Part shown: piece by piece, positions 62,784 through 64,000 of the stretch
Position numbering within the stretch: the stretch's first letter is position 1
How the letters are laid out: every line of letters begins with the position of its first letter
Source: Bacteroidaceae bacterium
GTDB taxonomy: Bacteria > Bacteroidota > Bacteroidia > Bacteroidales > Bacteroidaceae
Length of the DNA: 64,000 nt
Assembly (NCBI GenBank): GCA_902362375.1
Contig: CABIVS010000007.1
Coordinates: 310,001-374,000, forward strand
Reading direction: 5' to 3'
Notes under the pieces: generated by a model
What the model was told of the DNA's origin: nothing
The model's database searches: none
What the model saw: only the letters and a program-made list of their open reading frames with translations
Translations under genes and position numbers: made by a program

Positions 62784-63641
62784 ATGCATATCAGACAGAC
62801 ATTTATATGGCTGCTTTTACTGCTCGCTTATAGCAGCATTCATGCGCAAATTCCGAAGGAAGCCATAAATCCAAAGGAAACCGTATCCGCAACCTACACG
62901 TTCGATACGGAAGAAGAGCTTGCCGACTGGTTGGTGGAAGGAGAGGGCAAAGCATCCATAGAAAACGGGAAACTGATTCTGGAACCTCTGTATTTCCCGC
63001 TTATGGACTCTTTGATGAAAGCCGGAGTAATCTCCGAAGATAACATCATGGAAGAATACAACCCCTATCTCTATACGGCAATGAAAGCCAAATATGGAAA
63101 AGACATCGCCAGGTATTTCCTGCGGGGAAAGGAAGAAGCGACATTTACAGGCGGACACTTCAATATCTGGAACCGGAAAATCAAAACAGCCGGAAACTTC
63201 GCCATCGAATTTGATTTCACTCCCCTTTCGCCCGCCCCCTTGCACATGGTTCTGTTTTGTGCTTCCGGACTGAAAGAAGAAAGCATCTTTGCTCCTTCCC
63301 TGCCCGCACGCTACGGTCTGGGCGAAGAACTGATGTATGACATGAAAACCTACCGCCTTTCATTCTTTCATCAGTCACGCCGGAAAGCCAATTTGCGCCG
63401 GGCTCCGGGCAAAGTCATGATTGCCCAAGGAACAGATGTAGTTACTTCGGAAGACTGGCGTACAACCAGCCATTGCCGGGTGGAAAGAATCGACGGAACC
63501 ATACGCTTTCTGATTAATGGAAAAGAAAGTTTCTCCTATAAAGACGAGGAACCATTGAAAGGCAACAACTGGGGATTCAGACTAATGGCTTGTGCGAAAG
63601 GAGCGTATGACAATATACGGATTATCACAATCTATCAATAG
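62784..63641 (+). CDS. DUF1961-like (YesU-type) secreted protein, second paralog
   Basis: A 285-residue protein that matches the previous one along its whole length (same blocks: ADWLVEGEGKA, GGHFNIWNRKI, LSPAPLHMVLF, LRRAPGKVMIAQGTDVV, GFRLMACAKGAYDNI), with changes in the loop around residues 65-100. It has a signal peptide ending SIHAQ. It is a tandem duplication and the last gene of the PUL in this window. The array E begins at its stop codon. Confidence 0.75.
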   Translation: MHIRQTFIWLLLLLAYSSIHAQIPKEAINPKETVSATYTFDTEEELADWLVEGEGKASIENGKLILEPLYFPLMDSLMKAGVISEDNIMEEYNPYLYTAMKAKYGKDIARYFLRGKEEATFTGGHFNIWNRKIKTAGNFAIEFDFTPLSPAPLHMVLFCASGLKEESIFAPSLPARYGLGEELMYDMKTYRLSFFHQSRRKANLRRAPGKVMIAQGTDVVTSEDWRTTSHCRVERIDGTIRFLINGKESFSYKDEEPLKGNNWGFRLMACAKGAYDNIRIITIYQ

Positions 63642-63728
63642 CCAACTCCAGTCGGCTATGTGGTCAAGTAGAGTTGTCTATTCAGCCAACTACTGTCAGC
63701 TATGTGGCCGACTGCATTTGGCTAACCC
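63641..63728. repeat. 22-bp degenerate tandem repeat array E
   Basis: Units start at 63641, 63663, 63685 and 63707, exactly 22 bp apart. GCCAAC opens the first and third units, GTCAAG the second and GCCGAC the fourth. Units 1 and 3 agree at 19 of 22 bases. AGCCAAC-TCCA-GTCGGCT gives each strong unit an internal hairpin. It starts at the last base of the preceding gene. Confidence 0.87.
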
Positions 63729-64000
63729 CATCTTACCTGTTTCCACCCGGTATTCAATCGTATTCGCTTTCTTATGTCCTTTCAGATTAAGGAAGCACCT
63801 ACGCTTTTGTCTTAACCGGGACTTCTTTCTTAAAAGTGTGAACAGAGTGAAGGGTGTGAAAGGCTAAAAAGAGAGCCTTAAATCACAGTATACATCTGTC
63901 ATACTACAACTTACGGATTGGTGAAACTTGTGAAAAGCAAAAGTGAATTATAAAACCAGAATGAATCAGAATCAGTTTTGATTTCGTCTTTTACAACTTA
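63642..64000. other. 359-bp region after the PUL
   Basis: It holds array E and then AT-rich sequence to the window end. An open frame at 63592-63867 overlaps the gene end and the repeats and is not supported. No regulator gene is visible in the window. Confidence 0.7.

Noticed and set aside
48137..63641. Naming the PUL substrate (heparin, alginate, hyaluronan or pectin)
   Set aside because: The heparinase fold is shared by lyases for many uronic-acid glycans, and no other gene in the locus fixes the substrate.
63592..63867. Open frame after the last PUL gene
   Set aside because: It overlaps the preceding gene end and is mainly the translation of the 22-bp repeats.

Overview
The window looks like chromosomal DNA of a gut Bacteroides species close to the B. 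thetaiotaomicron/B. ovatus group. This is inferred from a SusC/SusD pair with a polysaccharide utilization locus (PUL), many promoters of the Bacteroides type (TTTG, 19 nt, TAnnTTTG), the DUF1599/DoxX/tpiA/SPOR/folE order, and several Bacteroidetes-only families. No species call is proven. I saw no tRNA, rRNA, CRISPR array, transposase or integrase.

Layout. 1-2874 (+): aromatic amino acid genes (aminotransferase, DAHP synthase/chorismate mutase fusion, prephenate dehydrogenase). 2981-5062 (+): dnaG. 5175-9086 (-): DUF1599, DoxX, tpiA, SPOR, folE run. 9209-10562 (-): ndk and an M23/LysM peptidase. 10786-16864 (-): pdxJ, exbB, exbD, tonB, DJ-1, ispD, recG run. 17013-17882 (+): nadK. 18516-19388 (-): a coiled-coil membrane-anchored protein. 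20124-21065 (+): mdh. 21326-26344 (+): TolC/HlyD/two ABC-2 permeases, with no ATPase. 26496-27089 (-): a small beta-barrel protein. 27488-31794 (+): BlaI repressor, a BlaR1-like metalloprotease with two TonB C-terminal domains, and a large TlpA-like protein. 31974-43563: mostly minus-strand housekeeping genes (trmB, mrp, ilvE, xseA/B, a subtilase, mnmA, rex, FAH, ispF, a phosphoesterase) with one plus-strand gene. 43729-44606 (+): SUI1 and TlpA. 44730-47657 (-): rplM, rpsI, rpsB, tsf. 48137-63641 (+): a PUL with SusC, SusD, two heparinase II/III-fold proteins, a DUF3575 protein, two fimbrillin-like lipoproteins and two DUF1961-like paralogs.

The most notable signal is in the intergenic DNA. 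Five arrays of degenerate tandem repeats have a period of 22 bp (about two helical turns) at 5065-5152, 18219-18284, 19571-19680, 29696-29800 and 63641-63728. All five lie outside operons, at transcription-unit borders. A second class has units of 7, 8, 9 or 10 bp arranged as inverted pairs that fold into long hairpins (22791-22888, 45766-45839, 6239-6316, 1967-2072). All four of these lie between co-directional genes that look co-transcribed. Neither pattern matches a feature type I can name.

Other points worth attention: the BlaR1-like protein carries a DEVVVVGYA motif between its TonB C-terminal domains that matches the TonB-box-like motif of the SusC protein in this window; two dyads flank the blaI -7 box; the dnaG promoter overlaps the tyrA terminator; and the two PUL heparinase-fold enzymes appear to be split between cell surface and periplasm.
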